This document shows, in pieces, positions 31,853 to 43,643 of a stretch of DNA of 64,000 nt. This stretch comes from Gracilaria domingensis (lineage: Eukaryota > Rhodophyta > Florideophyceae > Gracilariales > Gracilariaceae), in the NCBI GenBank assembly GCA_022539475.1, contig VCMS01000014.1:1-64000 (forward strand). Direction: 5' to 3'. The notes under the pieces were generated by a model. The model ran no database searches. It was given only the letters and a program-made list of their open reading frames with translations, and had not been told where the DNA came from. The number at the start of each line of letters is the position of its first letter. The first letter of the stretch is position 1. A program made the translations under genes and the position numbers.

Positions 31853-33346
31853 ATGCGTCTCTGCCTCCTGCTTGCCGCATCGGCTCTGCTCCTCTGCGCT
31901 CCGGCTCGCGCCGCGCAGTCCGCTTTGCCCCCGTCCCCGCTCGTGGACAAGAAGCTGCTCTTCGTCCTCGAGTTGTGCCGCCATGGCGATCGAACGCCGT
32001 TGCACCAGTTCGCGTCCGACGCACTGCCCGTCTCCAAATGGCCGGAGGGCGTTGGCGAGCTCACAGCCATCGGCCAACGCGCTCACTACCAGCTAGGACA
32101 GCGCCTCCGAGAGCGATACGTAGACACAGACTTCCTGCCTCAAGCCTTTTCGCCCAACGACGTCTATGTGCGCAGCACCGATATAGATCGAACTCTCGTG
32201 TCCGCCACCTCGCAGATGGCGGGCTTGTACCCCCCCGGAACCGCCCCCAACCACGATGTGCGCGTGCGTTTTGGGAAGGATGCCTTGCATGAGAATGAAG
32301 GTGGCCTGCCGCACCTGTATCAACCAGTGCCGATTCATACAGAGTCCATCGAAAACGACATGCTCCTTCTGCCCGACCGCAACTGTCCCAGACTAGACCG
32401 CATTCTGCGCCGAAACTACAAAGCGCCCGCCTTTCTCAACAAGCTAGAGGAGGAGCGCGCCTTCCTGCGCACGGCTGCCAAAATAGCAAAGCGCGATCCA
32501 GACAGCTTTTCCATGTGGGATTTGGAGCAACTTTCTGACACATGGACCTGTTTCCAGCACCACTCAGTGCCATTGCCGGACCAAGCCACCCCTGAAATCG
32601 TCAGCAGAGCTCAGAATCTGTCCTATTGGCTCGGTGATTACGTCAATCGAGGAGTTGAAGTCAATCGCTTACGTGCGGGCTTGATTTTGTACGACGTCAG
32701 ACAATTTATGACCATCGCCGCCCTCAAGAGTTTGAATCAGCTCTCTCCCGAGAACGAGAAGGCCTATAAGAAATTCGTTCTATACAGCGCGCATGACACG
32801 ACTGTTGCCGCTACGTTAGCCGCACTGCAAGCGTTTGATGGAGTCAACCCGCCGTATAATTCCACGCTTATCTGGGAGTTATACGGTGCGGAAGCAACCT
32901 CTGATTTTTATGTCAAGGTTGAGTACAACGGCAGACCGCTTGTCTTGCCTGGCTGCCCCGATGCCTTATGCCCGGCGGACCAGTATATTCGCTCCACCCG
33001 GAAGCGCACTGTCGAAGGAGAAGGGCTGAAGAAAATTGAATGTCTGATCGGCTTTAGAAGGTTCGCCGCAATGGTTGGCAGCATCTTCTCAACTAACAAG
33101 CCCAGTACACCAGCTAACATTGTTTTTAATGTCGAAGATGATACCTCAGGTGCATCATCAGTAGGAGCGCCGCTTATCCTTGTGATTACGAGCGTTGTTA
33201 TCCTAATCGGAGCTTGCGGCGTGGCCAACAGACTGCGTTCTAAATACAATGGATATCAGAGAGCGAGTGATATGACTGATGAGGACGCCTCCTACCGTCA
33301 ACCTATTGTGCAGGATCATGTTTCCGAGAGACGCATTCTCATGTAG
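31853..33346 (+). CDS. Histidine acid phosphatase, secreted or membrane-anchored
   Basis: A 497-residue branch-2 histidine phosphatase that hydrolyses phosphomonoesters through a phospho-histidine. R43-H44-G-D-R-T-P is the catalytic signature and H314-D315 the distal acid. Residues 1-21 form a signal peptide (hydrophobic core LLLAASALLLC ending AQS). Residues 440-458 are a transmembrane segment followed by a 39-residue cytosolic tail, so it is a type I membrane protein facing the lumen or outside. An upstream in-frame ATG at 31577 would put 92 residues before the signal peptide and is unlikely. Phosphate scavenging or lysosomal-type activity is inferred. It is a single exon with no breaks. 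Confidence 0.9.
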   Translation: MRLCLLLAASALLLCAPARAAQSALPPSPLVDKKLLFVLELCRHGDRTPLHQFASDALPVSKWPEGVGELTAIGQRAHYQLGQRLRERYVDTDFLPQAFSPNDVYVRSTDIDRTLVSATSQMAGLYPPGTAPNHDVRVRFGKDALHENEGGLPHLYQPVPIHTESIENDMLLLPDRNCPRLDRILRRNYKAPAFLNKLEEERAFLRTAAKIAKRDPDSFSMWDLEQLSDTWTCFQHHSVPLPDQATPEIVSRAQNLSYWLGDYVNRGVEVNRLRAGLILYDVRQFMTIAALKSLNQLSPENEKAYKKFVLYSAHDTTVAATLAALQAFDGVNPPYNSTLIWELYGAEATSDFYVKVEYNGRPLVLPGCPDALCPADQYIRSTRKRTVEGEGLKKIECLIGFRRFAAMVGSIFSTNKPSTPANIVFNVEDDTSGASSVGAPLILVITSVVILIGACGVANRLRSKYNGYQRASDMTDEDASYRQPIVQDHVSERRILM

Positions 33347-33508
33347 GCTTAACTGTTACTGGTGGTTCTTTATGGTGTCATAATTATGTTAGTTTTACAG
33401 TCAATCCCCGCCGTCACCCCGTAGCGAACCATTATTGTTAGTGGTTTCTCTGCATTAGAGTAACTTAGTTTTCGCTTTGCGGACTAAACAACATACAATT
33501 AACTGTGT

Positions 33509-36500
33509 TTATCCGTCAGCGTCCACGTTGTCAAAGTCTAACCGAAGCCCGACTTCGTCCATACTAGACTCCTGTTGAACGTCTTGCTCGGTAAGATTTT
33601 GCAACGCTACAAGAGTCTTGGAAACCTCCTCCAACTCTTCCAGAACATCTTGAGAATCTTCAGTTGCTTCCATGCTTTCCGGAAATTGTCTGCGTAGCGT
33701 ATCTCGCATCTTTGCGAAGAACTCCCGAGCTCCTGGGCTAGGTTCTTTGTTCTCATCTTCAGAATCTGTGTAAAACTGAAAAATGGAGTTTGCCAGGAAG
33801 CATGAAAAGCTTGCCACAGCCTTATCTGACGGTGCACCCATTGCGCCGTACCTCATACCGGCTACTATGCCAGAGTAGAGCATGAACGCATTTGTGGGAC
33901 CACTTTCTGGTGAACTCGTCACCAAAGACGACACCATGTTGCATAGCATTGATGCAAATAGATTTCCCTCAGCTTTGTCGCTGTCTTCGAAAGCCGAAAG
34001 AAAATGCTTGGCAAACACTTGTTGGAAATCAAGCGCATCCCCTTCCTGCTGCATTCCAAGCATCGCTGTGCACATAAAATCCTCAAGGGCTGTTTGTTTC
34101 GCGAGGACTCCGGTTGGGCGATCATCACTTGTTTGGCATTTGATGAGAACGTCGCAAGCCAAGCCCAGCAAACCCTTGGCGCAGTTCCGGAGAGAAGACG
34201 GAGGACATTGCATAGCCGCTACACGACCACCCTCGCAATCCAGTGCATATTGCTCCCGAAGAGTGAACGACATACGAAGCATATGGAGCACAGGACGTGT
34301 CATGATTCCCTCATTAAAGTCCTGTGCTTGCATTATGTTATGTGAGAGCTTCTCAATGCACTGCAAGTCGTTTTCATTCGCGAATCCCAAAGCAACGATA
34401 TCAGCGCAGAATCCAAGACAAGCGCTGATTGCAGCTGTACCAAACGATTTGTCTGTCGAATATGCCCGCGACCATACTTCCTTCGCGGAGCACCATGACA
34501 ACATTTCTCTCAGCTCACTTTGTGCCCTTTCATCTCGTCCCAAGAATTTAACTAGCAGAATAGCTGCGTTCCATGAGTCCAGCAGACTCCCAAGCAAGAG
34601 CCCAAAGCCCGGTAATTGCTCTATCTCATCGTCATCTTTCTCGGCTTCCAAGAAGTAGTCTATGGCACCCAGTTTTCCTTTCCGAAGAGCTCTCACAAGC
34701 TGAATCCATTGAGGAGCTGTTCCCGAAGACTTTGAACTATCTAATGCCATGCTAGCTAAGAACAACTCTCGAAAGTCGTCGCTGTTTAGCACAACATTGG
34801 AGCAGGCCCGGAGAGCGACAAGAGCATTAGTTCGAGTTTTCAGCTGCTTTCGGTTCGTGTTGCGCGACTTTCCCCCGCTGAAGACTTCTCTGCTTTTCTT
34901 GAACCTCGAGCTTTCTTTTGTGTCTTCGTGCCGAGAGCCGATGTTCGACACCCAGATATTGCGCCATCGCTCCACCCCGACACAACTGCTGACAACGTTG
35001 GTAGCAAATTCCAGCGAATCCCGCATGACATGAGGGCCCCAAGTAGCTCATGGAAGTTTGTCATCTCTTCTTGAGTTTCTGGAGCGAGTTCCATCACCCT
35101 GTCGATCTGTTCGCGCCACAAGCTTATAACGGATCGCATTTTCGATGGGGTTATACACCCAGCTATTTTCCACGTTCCTACTCGCATGCGCAAACTGTTT
35201 CTGTCCTCAAGCAGCATTGGTTTCAAAGCCTCTCCACCAAACACACGGTCGAGATACTTTCGAAGATGCTTGTTCTTCTCTTTCTGTAAACTAGGAAAGA
35301 TTGCGGTTAAAACATCTGCAACAACGCCGAACAAAGTAGGTCTGTTAATTACATCATCATTTGACTTCACTGCACTGCTCTCTTCATGATCGGAGGGAAT
35401 ATTTTGGTCCCGAGGAGGAACATTTTCGTCATTTACCCGACGTCTTCGACGACTTCCCTGCGGTCGAGATGTCCTGTCCCTTCTATTTCGCTCTCGCTTT
35501 TCTCCGTTGAAATCATCTGGAGCTTCAACAGCCTCTTCAGCAATTGACATGGCAAACTCGCAAAGTGGACCTGGAGATACGTGAAGATTAATATGCTTGT
35601 AAAAGTAGCAAGCTGCTTCTCTGCTTGTGCCAAGCATTGAAAGACAAGCCCGTTTCCTGCTTTGAGCGACTTCCTCCGGTGTTTTACCTTTCTTTTCCAC
35701 CGGAAAGTAAGACGGTACAATAAGCGTCATGATTTTGGTCGCTACCGACGCAGATTCCCTTGGCAGTCTCCGAAGCAAATCTTCGACCGGCACAATGTCA
35801 AAATATCGCATGCCTGCCAAGCGCTTCCGTTTGACTGAGATAAGCAAGTCAAGAAACGAAAGTCGAACCCTTTCGACTCGATCATGAATAAGCCCTTTGA
35901 GCTTAGGAAGAGCTTTGGAGAGTAACTCTTGCGTGAGATGGTTCTCAAATATGAAGGCCAAACCTTTAAACGCCGCCAGCCTTACCTGTGCAGCTGACGC
36001 ATCAAACGCGAGCTTCAAAACCATAATATCAATCATTCTCTTGGCAGAAGCCAACGGAACGAGATCCCAGTACAACCCGAGTACTTTACAGGTCCCTTCG
36101 ACGGTTGCTTTTCGTACAATTGGAGAGGGGTCTTCGAGGAGGTCTAGGAGTTTCGAGCATTGAAGATTCGTACTATTGGCAACTGCTTCTCGCAAATCAC
36201 CCGGATCATGTATCGGAAATGCGTCGGCAAGGATTGTGACAGCATTCCTTCGAACTATTGGACTGGCGACCATTAGGTTTCTGTACAAAACCGGACCGTG
36301 CATTCGATTTAGAAGCAAATCAACGCCGTTGACTCGTTTGTTCGTGTGAAAAGCTGAAAGCACGGTCCGGAGATTGAATGCGTAAGGCTCAGCTCCGGCA
36401 TATACGGCTAATTCGCTCACTTTCGTCAACTTCTCCGCAAGCCAATCCGCACGCTGAGTCTTCCACGCATGGAGAAAAACTAACCCAAACCAATGTGCCC

Positions 36501-37253
36501 TTTGCTTCTTTATCGAAGCAAGTTGTTTTATCAACGCTTCGAATACTTCGTTTTGAATGTCTGCAATTGTCAACAAATGGGAGAGAAACTTGCGCCCTCC
36601 TCAACTCGCAAGTATACAGCTGATGTAGCGCACCGTAGCAAGAGGTTACGCAAAGTTTCCGAGTGGGCCGCGTTTGATGAGAGATCGAGCACGTTTAAAG
36701 CCTTTCTCAGAGCGAATATGCGTCGAACATCGGAGGCAGTTCCAATCTTTCGAGAAGGTAGCTTCGTGCTTTCTTCCCCGAAACTACGCATTAGAAGGTA
36801 GACAATTGTACGAGGGACAACTTGATCTCGTTCCTTGTCTGCAGAAGTCCACATCCATTCGCAGACCTTTGAGATTTGGTTTTGAATATGGGTCGGGATT
36901 GATGAGAGCAGAGCGGTATGTAAGTATATTATTAGTTGGCGTAGAGATGAATTCAGTGGGGTGACCCTCTTTTGGACAAGGAGCCATGCCATATCAACTC
37001 CCGCTTCCAAAGCATCCATACGCTTCTCATCACTTTGTTCATTTCGGTGAGAGTCCTCCGCCCGTAGTACTTTTGATATAGCTTCGTGCAAGAGCGACGC
37101 GACTTCTGGTGTACTCTTTTCTGAAAGCAAACTTAGAAGCTCTGCAAGGTCTAGTGAGTCATCTCGAGAACGATGACGTTCATATACGGCTAACAAAGAT
37201 GACGGTTCTCCGTCACGTAGAGCTTTGAGAAGCCAGGCGCATGACTTTTCCAT
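33509..37253 (-). CDS. NCAPG2: Condensin II subunit G2-like (NCAPG2), two frameshifts
   Basis: HEAT-repeat subunit of condensin II, needed for mitotic chromosome compaction. Three overlapping frames on the minus strand follow the protein from start to end: ATG at 37253 to about 36598, then to about 34850, then to the stop at 33509. Landmarks are the YLR.EEG motif at the first break, the SLLEDP.P.VR-type repeat near 36130 and the LIHD..E.VR.SF.DLL block near 35860. The total of about 1240 residues is close to the animal protein. Each break fits a single-base indel, and no GT-AG intron resolves them. Either a very young pseudogene or two sequence errors; there are no in-frame stops inside the long stretches. 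Confidence 0.72.
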
Positions 37254-38892
37254 AATATTGCTTAAAATGGGCTGCGAAGAATTGCAGCAGTAAGCAGTAG
37301 CAACCTTGCCTGATTCAGGGACCTCGTTTTAACCCGCTTGTGGCGATTAGGATGTAGCTGACTATACGGAGTTTCAGCAAGGTGTCCGCTTCTAGCGACA
37401 ATATGGTCTTCTTCTTCATACGTTAAGCTAGTGCGTTCGTTAGCAACAGATTATAAGCTGGCATCTAATGCTGTTCAACCATGGCGGTAAGCCTAGGCAT
37501 TAACTTCCTTCGCACGGCGTTTGTCGTATGCAGCATATCTCAAGATTCAAATTTAAATTTTGAGGCTCGTCACGGTGTTTGAAGTGGTGGAAGAGAATGG
37601 GAGGTTCGGATATTAAGGTGATAAATTTAAATTCAAAATAAACGATGTACTCAGTTGCCCTGGCACACCCCGCACATGCGCATGTCGATCGAGAGAAAGC
37701 TCACTGATTATGCTGCGGATTGCAACGAGGCCTAGAGGGACCCTCAGGGTCCCTCTAGGCCTCGTAACGAGGCCCTCGTTGCAATCCGTAGTAGAAAATC
37801 TCAACATGTCGTTAACGTTACGAAATCTTATTCACGCTCATCCACAATGCAAAATACTAGGTGCAATGCGCCCACCCGCATCATGAGTAAAGCACGAGAT
37901 GGTAGTAATTTGTTCCGACGATAAGCTAAGGGAATCAAATCACAGTGATATGTCTAGAAAGGAAGCTGTAGTCAGAAAGAGCAACACATGCTTTAGAACT
38001 TGCAAGATCATGGCTCAGAAGTTTCCCGTCTAAAACGACACCGAGACCCACGCGATCATGGAGTTACGTAATACGGCGGAGTGTGAAAAACAACTAAGAA
38101 TTCTCACGACATGTTGTGCGAAATAATAATCTAGAGGAGGTAGAAGATTTCGTTTAGATTTGTAAGCAATGTTTCTGCAGAATATCTAGGAACAAGTGAA
38201 TTGGATCGAAGCACCATGTTTTACTAACTCGGATAATACGAAAGAATGCCACTAACGCAATGTTTCCTACCGGATGAGAAGATGCGAACGATTGAAACAC
38301 ATACCAGATCGTTCTTCTTTCGTCTGTTGACACTCATAATAAAGGACAAGATAGAAGTTGCACAATATAACCCAAATGCGGGCCATGAAACGATAGACGT
38401 ATTATCGTGGTATTACTGTGATGCAATTATGGCAAAATGTAAGGTCAAGATTACTATATGTATCCCGCATCCTTCAGATGAACACCTTGGCCACCTTCGT
38501 GAAGTCAATATCTTGTAAGCATCACGCTGAAATCCACGTTTGTCGGCGTAAGTATGGAGAAATGGCATTAAATGCAATAGTCCCGTTCTGGTCCATTCCG
38601 TTAAAGCCTCTTGAGAATGCTGATAAACCCAAAAGTGGCTAACTAGCCCAGGGCTGTTAGTCGTACCGGGGGATAGCTGTAGAAAATGAGCTAATGGCTT
38701 GGCCCTAGTAGCGATGCGTCTATGATTTGGAAAAAGCAATTTCACAACCGAACGAAGCACAAGAGACGTTATCATAAAGAGAAAGTTTTCTTTGGAGGCT
38801 CTCGGAAGCTCCTACATATTGTCCGAGACAAAGAGAAGAACTGTGTGCCATAATACGAGAACATTCTTCCCGGTTGTGGAGTAAATAAAAAA
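37254..38892. other. Gene-poor interval with a fold-back palindrome
   Basis: No credible coding frame on either strand and no tRNA-like structure noticed. It holds the strong palindrome listed at 37716-37788 and AT-rich stretches. Short frames here lack family resemblance. Confidence 0.5.
37716..37788. repeat. Nested inverted repeat (fold-back hairpin)
   Basis: Inner palindrome 37725-37765: arms ACGAGGCCTAGAGGGACCCT and its complement around a single C. Outer pair: CGGATTGCAACGAGG (37716-37730) and CCTCGTTGCAATCCG (37774-37788). The two share the ACGAGG bases, so alternative cruciforms are possible. Confidence 0.9.
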
Positions 38893-39612
38893 ATGTGCCA
38901 GAGCGTTCACAAGGTGAGAAAAAGATTCTCTAAGGTAACGACCAGAGAAAGCACCATCGAATCGCAAATTTCTACACCGTATGTTCTTGAGAAAAAAGCA
39001 CTCTTAAAGGAAAAAGCAGCTCTCACGAAGGCTGTTCAGTTTCTGAAAACGGGGAAAGAAGCATGGGTGAATGTAGCTAAAGTTCAGAAGGAATTCAATG
39101 AACATATTGTTAGCGAGGGCGATGTTGCTTCCTCTGTTTACAGCGTTGCAAACGAAGCATCAAACAGTGCAAGACTTATGCACACCGATGTCAGTGCTGA
39201 GAGCGGCCCTGAGGTACCGTTCGTTGCTATTTCTCGTAAGGTGAAAGCCTATATTGGTGAACTGCGTGACATTGAGAAGGATTTCCGCGATGTGGAGACG
39301 AGTTTCACGGAAATGGTCCGCTACGAAAAGAAGGTGAAGAAACTGCAGTCAAAGAAGAAACCATCAACAGAAAAGGTGAACAGGAATATGGACAAGATGA
39401 GTACGAGTCGCTCAGTTCATGAGTCAAAGGTGGAAACTATCACAGAGAAGATGAAATCAGTTCGGACTAGGTACAGTGGAGTCCTTGAAGCGGCACTTTA
39501 TGCATTTTGGCTAGGACAATCTAAGTATTTTGGCGTGGTTGAGAAACATACCGATTCTATCCGACAGAAGGCCTTGGACTCTGAGGAGATGCTACTGACC
39601 AGCGACGTTTAG
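38893..39612 (+). CDS. BAR-like coiled-coil protein
   Basis: 239 residues, mostly helical and highly charged (Lys/Glu), with heptad character at about 30-75, 110-150 and 165-225. The pattern of three long helices with basic faces, small residues at mid-helix and a final aromatic segment (YAFWLGQSKYF) resembles BAR or F-BAR membrane-bending domains of the amphiphysin/Rvs type. If so, it would dimerise and shape membranes in endocytosis. There is no SH3 domain or membrane anchor. It is a single exon starting at the ATG at 38893. Another elongated coiled-coil family is possible. Confidence 0.5.
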   Translation: MCQSVHKVRKRFSKVTTRESTIESQISTPYVLEKKALLKEKAALTKAVQFLKTGKEAWVNVAKVQKEFNEHIVSEGDVASSVYSVANEASNSARLMHTDVSAESGPEVPFVAISRKVKAYIGELRDIEKDFRDVETSFTEMVRYEKKVKKLQSKKKPSTEKVNRNMDKMSTSRSVHESKVETITEKMKSVRTRYSGVLEAALYAFWLGQSKYFGVVEKHTDSIRQKALDSEEMLLTSDV

Positions 39613-40185
39613 GCAATCGCAGCTGATGACAGGTTGTTAGAACTCGGAACAAGGCTGGGGCAAACTCTCTCTCTGTTTTGAACCCGCTAAATGATGCACT
39701 GACTATCAATTATAGACCAAGTTATATGCAGCGCCAGACCTGGATTTGACTTTTAAGCGCTTTCGAAGTCTACTGTTGAAAATTCACTTCGCTCTATGAA
39801 GTACTGCTGTTATTGTGACTGGCTTCATAGTCTGACACCCGTACCAGTGGTAAACCTATCATGTAATCCACTTCTCATATCGACATTCTTCTCTAGTTTT
39901 TTCTCTCTCTCTCTGTTTATGGGTGTAACAGCCTAATTCCGGCGTGCTACAGAACGCTTCTGTTGAAAGAAACGGTCTCTCACTAGGAAGGCCAAAACCT
40001 TTTCAGGCCATTTTCTAATTATGGTCTTAACAGCTAGACCCTGTCGATCACTTAAGAGCATGCAAGCACAAACGTCGGGACAAGGTCCTCTTTGGGCATC
40101 TCAAAAGATAATGCTCAACTGAATCCAGTACTCCAGGTCTACAGCTGCAAACCAACCTCTTTCCTCGCAGATAAGTTCTCTAGTT
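39613..40185. other. Intergenic, nothing recognised
   Basis: Contains a short CT microsatellite near 39897-39917. No gene is supported. Confidence 0.4.
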
Positions 40186-40583
40186 TTGGACTTCAGCTTT
40201 TTACTAATATCTGTGGCAGATTTCATTGGAAGCTCCGCTAGAGCTCGCAAGGCAGAAGTCTTACTAGCTCAGTTTTACACCGGCCATGTTTCTTTCCTCC
40301 ATCCTGTTGTTTCATATATGCAAAAGAAGACAATGAGATGCGAATGTGGCTTGAATGTGAAGAAAAGCGCGGAACACTTTGTTCTACGGTGCCCTTTGAC
40401 GAACGCATCCCGGAGACACACGATCCCTGTTTTAGCTAAACAACGCGATTTAGATTTGCAAACTTTGATCAGAGAACACCCTCATCAGCTCTTAGCCTTT
40501 TTAGCGAGAGAAAACTATCTGTAGATAGTTTTACTTTGGTCCTGTAATTGAGGACCATTGTCCGCATTAAAGAAGAAGAAGAA
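40186..40583 (+). mobile_element. Non-LTR (LINE) retrotransposon 3'-end relic
   Basis: The last 110 or so codons of a LINE ORF2: a TGH..L..Y segment and the C-terminal zinc knuckle (CxC-x8-H-x4-C, EHFVLRCP), stop at 40522-40524. After the stop come a hairpin GGTCCT/AGGACC (40538-40556), the kind of 3' structure LINE reverse transcriptases bind, and a short GAA-repeat tail to about 40583. There is no ATG; the element is 5'-truncated, as usual for target-primed insertion. Confidence 0.75.
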
Positions 40584-41129
40584 TCTGTGGCAAATACAAA
40601 AACCACTAGGCCACATGTCCGGTGTGTACGGTGTGCAGTCTGCAGATGTGTCACGTATATGTACTCCCACAATATCCACGTTGAGTTGTGTTTCTATGTG
40701 AATGTTTAATTCCGTCTGCTTCGGGCGGCGACCAATTCTCTTTCTTTGTTCTCTGAAGTTATATGTAACCCCTCTTCGGATGTACAAAAGAACTATGTCT
40801 ACATTGACACTTTTGAAGAAGGGTTCATATGAAACCTATGGCCCAAACAAGTCTCGTTATTAGTCTACCTCCGTATTTTCTATGGGGTCCAATTTCAACC
40901 TTGGACATCACTGGTATGAGCTTCTCTCATTCTCTCGCTTTATACAAGCCTAAAAACTACCTATGGAGTATGACAAAATGGGCCTGGACCGATAACAAAC
41001 CTGTCCACTGACTACTACTCATGATGATTCAAACTCGATTAGAAAATACATGTGGGTACAAATAAAAGTAAGTAACAGAGCAAAGTGAGTACTTCGGATG
41101 AGAAAGAATGGCTACGAGCTTTAGAGGAT
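40584..41129. other. Intergenic, nothing recognised
   Basis: Lies between the LINE tail and the 3' end of the acylaminoacyl peptidase gene. No gene or repeat supported. Confidence 0.4.
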
Positions 41130-43643
41130 TCATTTTCCCATCTTGGCTAGAAAGTCCAGCGCACAGACCCAAGCATCATCGCCTTCTGGAACTTCATCAA
41201 TTGCGTGCCCGCATCTGTCGTACCACCTGAGTATCACTGTATCCTTTCCAAACACGGTGTTCATCTTTCGCCTCCATGTGAGACTTTGCCCGGCCGGCAC
41301 CCGTTTGTCCATTCCTCCAACTTGCAAAAGCGTCTTTCCGGGTTGAAGACCGATTTCATGAGCCTCATCTACGAAGTTTACGGGTGAGCACCCGTCCATT
41401 TTCGCTCGGGCACGCTCATCAGGAACTAAACCCTCCGTCGCTCGCGACCCGGACTCGCAAAAGCACCAATCGGGTATATCTGTGCTAGCCACCATACCAG
41501 CTACATCCACAACAGGGTTTCTTAGGACAGTGCGGCTAAAAAGATTTGCTACAAGACTTGTATGAGCACCAATGAAGCCACTATGACTTCCTCCGACGAA
41601 GCCGGAATGAGTGCGGTTGAAGCTATACTCTCGAATTGCCCATCTTGTAGCCTGAACTACCTCGTTGATTTCCTGGGTTCCAATTCTTCCAGGCAAGCTT
41701 TCCAGAGATCTTTGGCCCAACCCTAGAGAACCACGGTAATTAACATACAGCACAGCATACCCTGATTGCAAGAGAGCCATCGTTGCTAAGGAATAGCCAT
41801 TCAAGGTAGACACATGGGGTCCCCCGTGTGGAAACACAACGAGCTTGGTAGCTTGGTTCCGTGGAGGGGGTGTGAGAACCGTAATTTGGAATCGAGTATG
41901 AGGTGCATCCCGTGCATTGTCGAATAGTCGAGCGCACATATCTAAAGAGACGCGACTTGATGGATCTTGTGCGACCATGTCATACGTAGCGAAAGAATTG
42001 ATACACTTTCGTAATGCTCGGACGGATTCAGAATGATAGTTAATTAGTTCAACGCTGAATATCTTGTGCGCCTCCTTCGTTCGTAGAAGAAACATTTGTG
42101 GAGGATTAGCAGGGTTGCTGGCAGAAACGAGCAGTGTGGAACCCCAAATGTCAAGGACTTCGATGTTTCCTTGAGATATGTCGTAGTAATCCTTCGTTCC
42201 AGAAAATTTGCTCTCTGACAAAACGTCTGCAGCTAGCTGCGACAAGTCCGTGAAACTTAGTTCTTCATGTGGCTCAAAGTTCCCACGCCTCGTGTTAAAC
42301 CTCACAGCAAGAACTTTGTTAATGGAACCCCAAACTGTATTAAAGACAAGGGTCTTACTATCAAGCCAGGGATTTCCAGGCAAAGCATGTAGGTACAATC
42401 CAGGGAAATCGTTATGGGCTGGGTCTACTGGGATGTCAATCAGAGTATACGGGTTTCCAAAGCTTCCAGACCTCAACGATACGCATCTAAGTATCTTGGT
42501 CGCGTTATGAGGAGAAATGCGACGCTTTTCTTTCGCATCCTCTTCTCGCGGTGTAGTGGTGTACACGATTTGATGACTGTCTTGTGCAAATCGGGGTGAG
42601 TTGCAACAGAAGTCAGCAAAATCTGTATCACTGGAAATGACTTTCATGGATTTCGGCATATCGACAACGTCATCAATTGTTGCTGGGGCAGCGAACACAA
42701 CTATGGCAGAGAATCGATTGTAACAATATCTGATTCCAAGGTCGTACGGAAGCAAATGTTCTTGCTCACATGCTTCGTCGTGGGATGCATATGTGCCCCG
42801 TCGCATGGTGGCAACGATCCATTCGCCATCTGGGCTCCACTCCGGTTCACCAAACATCGAATCAGGAGAAACGTCCGAGAGGTCGGAGGCTAGGCAAACT
42901 TTTCCTGATTGTACGTTTGCTACGAATATAGCTGGAGATCGTCGGGCGACATAAGCTTCCCCCAAAGGCATTCTTGCGTCTTCATCAAATTTGAAACTTA
43001 AAGGTTCCCTCCAGGATACAAGTGGATCAATATCTTTCTGCTTCTCTTTCTGAGGCTTTGGGCGATCAGCAACGTACGCAATCATCGTCTCGTCCGGAGA
43101 CCAGGTCACCCTTCCGAACCATTCATCAGTAAAGATGGGGCCATGAACAGTGTCAGGAATCTCCCATACTTTAAGCAACCCGCCTTCAGAAGACCAGATT
43201 TCTGCCGTGATGGCACTTTCCTTTGTTCTTGATTCATCCTTTGATGTGAATCGTACGAGCTTCGAACGCGTGGGCGAATAATACGAATTGACTGCAGATG
43301 AATCCTTCACTTCCACGGGAGGGGATGAAAGGAACTGGCCTTCAGAACATGTATATGTAGTGGAGTAAAACCGCCTACAGCTGGCGATAACGTCACGCTG
43401 AGTCCAAATGGCGGTCACTGAATTGGCGTCGTCTCGCATGAGGTGCGCTGAACGTAACGAAGGGCTGGCAAAACAAAGCTCAGCCCATAGCTTTGCGCTT
43501 GACTTTCCAGAGTCAGAGGGCGTCGCTTTCATAGTCATCTTTCTCCGAGTGATTGGGATCCTTGAGGTTTCAGGATGTGTTTGGAGCAAACGATTGTGAG
43601 CACTAAATCCAGGATGAAGAATGAAAGAGACAGAGAAAAGCAT
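41130..43643 (-). CDS. APEH: Acylaminoacyl peptidase (S9C prolyl oligopeptidase family)
   Basis: 837 residues, single exon, ATG at 43643. It removes N-acylated amino acids from peptides, usually in the cytosol. The N-terminal two thirds have the WSPD-type repeats of a beta-propeller (WSPDETMIAYVAD, WSPDGEWIV). The C-terminal alpha/beta-hydrolase has the triad S686 (G-G-S-H-S-G), D779 (GGMDKRVP) and H813 (CGHAIDEV). The usual GGSHGG is GGSHSG here. An internal Met at residue 36 is an alternative start that would drop a weakly hydrophobic leader, so an organelle form cannot be excluded. Confidence 0.9.
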   Translation of the reverse strand: MLFSVSFILHPGFSAHNRLLQTHPETSRIPITRRKMTMKATPSDSGKSSAKLWAELCFASPSLRSAHLMRDDANSVTAIWTQRDVIASCRRFYSTTYTCSEGQFLSSPPVEVKDSSAVNSYYSPTRSKLVRFTSKDESRTKESAITAEIWSSEGGLLKVWEIPDTVHGPIFTDEWFGRVTWSPDETMIAYVADRPKPQKEKQKDIDPLVSWREPLSFKFDEDARMPLGEAYVARRSPAIFVANVQSGKVCLASDLSDVSPDSMFGEPEWSPDGEWIVATMRRGTYASHDEACEQEHLLPYDLGIRYCYNRFSAIVVFAAPATIDDVVDMPKSMKVISSDTDFADFCCNSPRFAQDSHQIVYTTTPREEDAKEKRRISPHNATKILRCVSLRSGSFGNPYTLIDIPVDPAHNDFPGLYLHALPGNPWLDSKTLVFNTVWGSINKVLAVRFNTRRGNFEPHEELSFTDLSQLAADVLSESKFSGTKDYYDISQGNIEVLDIWGSTLLVSASNPANPPQMFLLRTKEAHKIFSVELINYHSESVRALRKCINSFATYDMVAQDPSSRVSLDMCARLFDNARDAPHTRFQITVLTPPPRNQATKLVVFPHGGPHVSTLNGYSLATMALLQSGYAVLYVNYRGSLGLGQRSLESLPGRIGTQEINEVVQATRWAIREYSFNRTHSGFVGGSHSGFIGAHTSLVANLFSRTVLRNPVVDVAGMVASTDIPDWCFCESGSRATEGLVPDERARAKMDGCSPVNFVDEAHEIGLQPGKTLLQVGGMDKRVPAGQSLTWRRKMNTVFGKDTVILRWYDRCGHAIDEVPEGDDAWVCALDFLAKMGK

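Noticed and set aside
37254-38892. Small frames such as 38246-38518 as genes
   Set aside because: No domain, no promoter or neighbour support, and composition like noncoding DNA.
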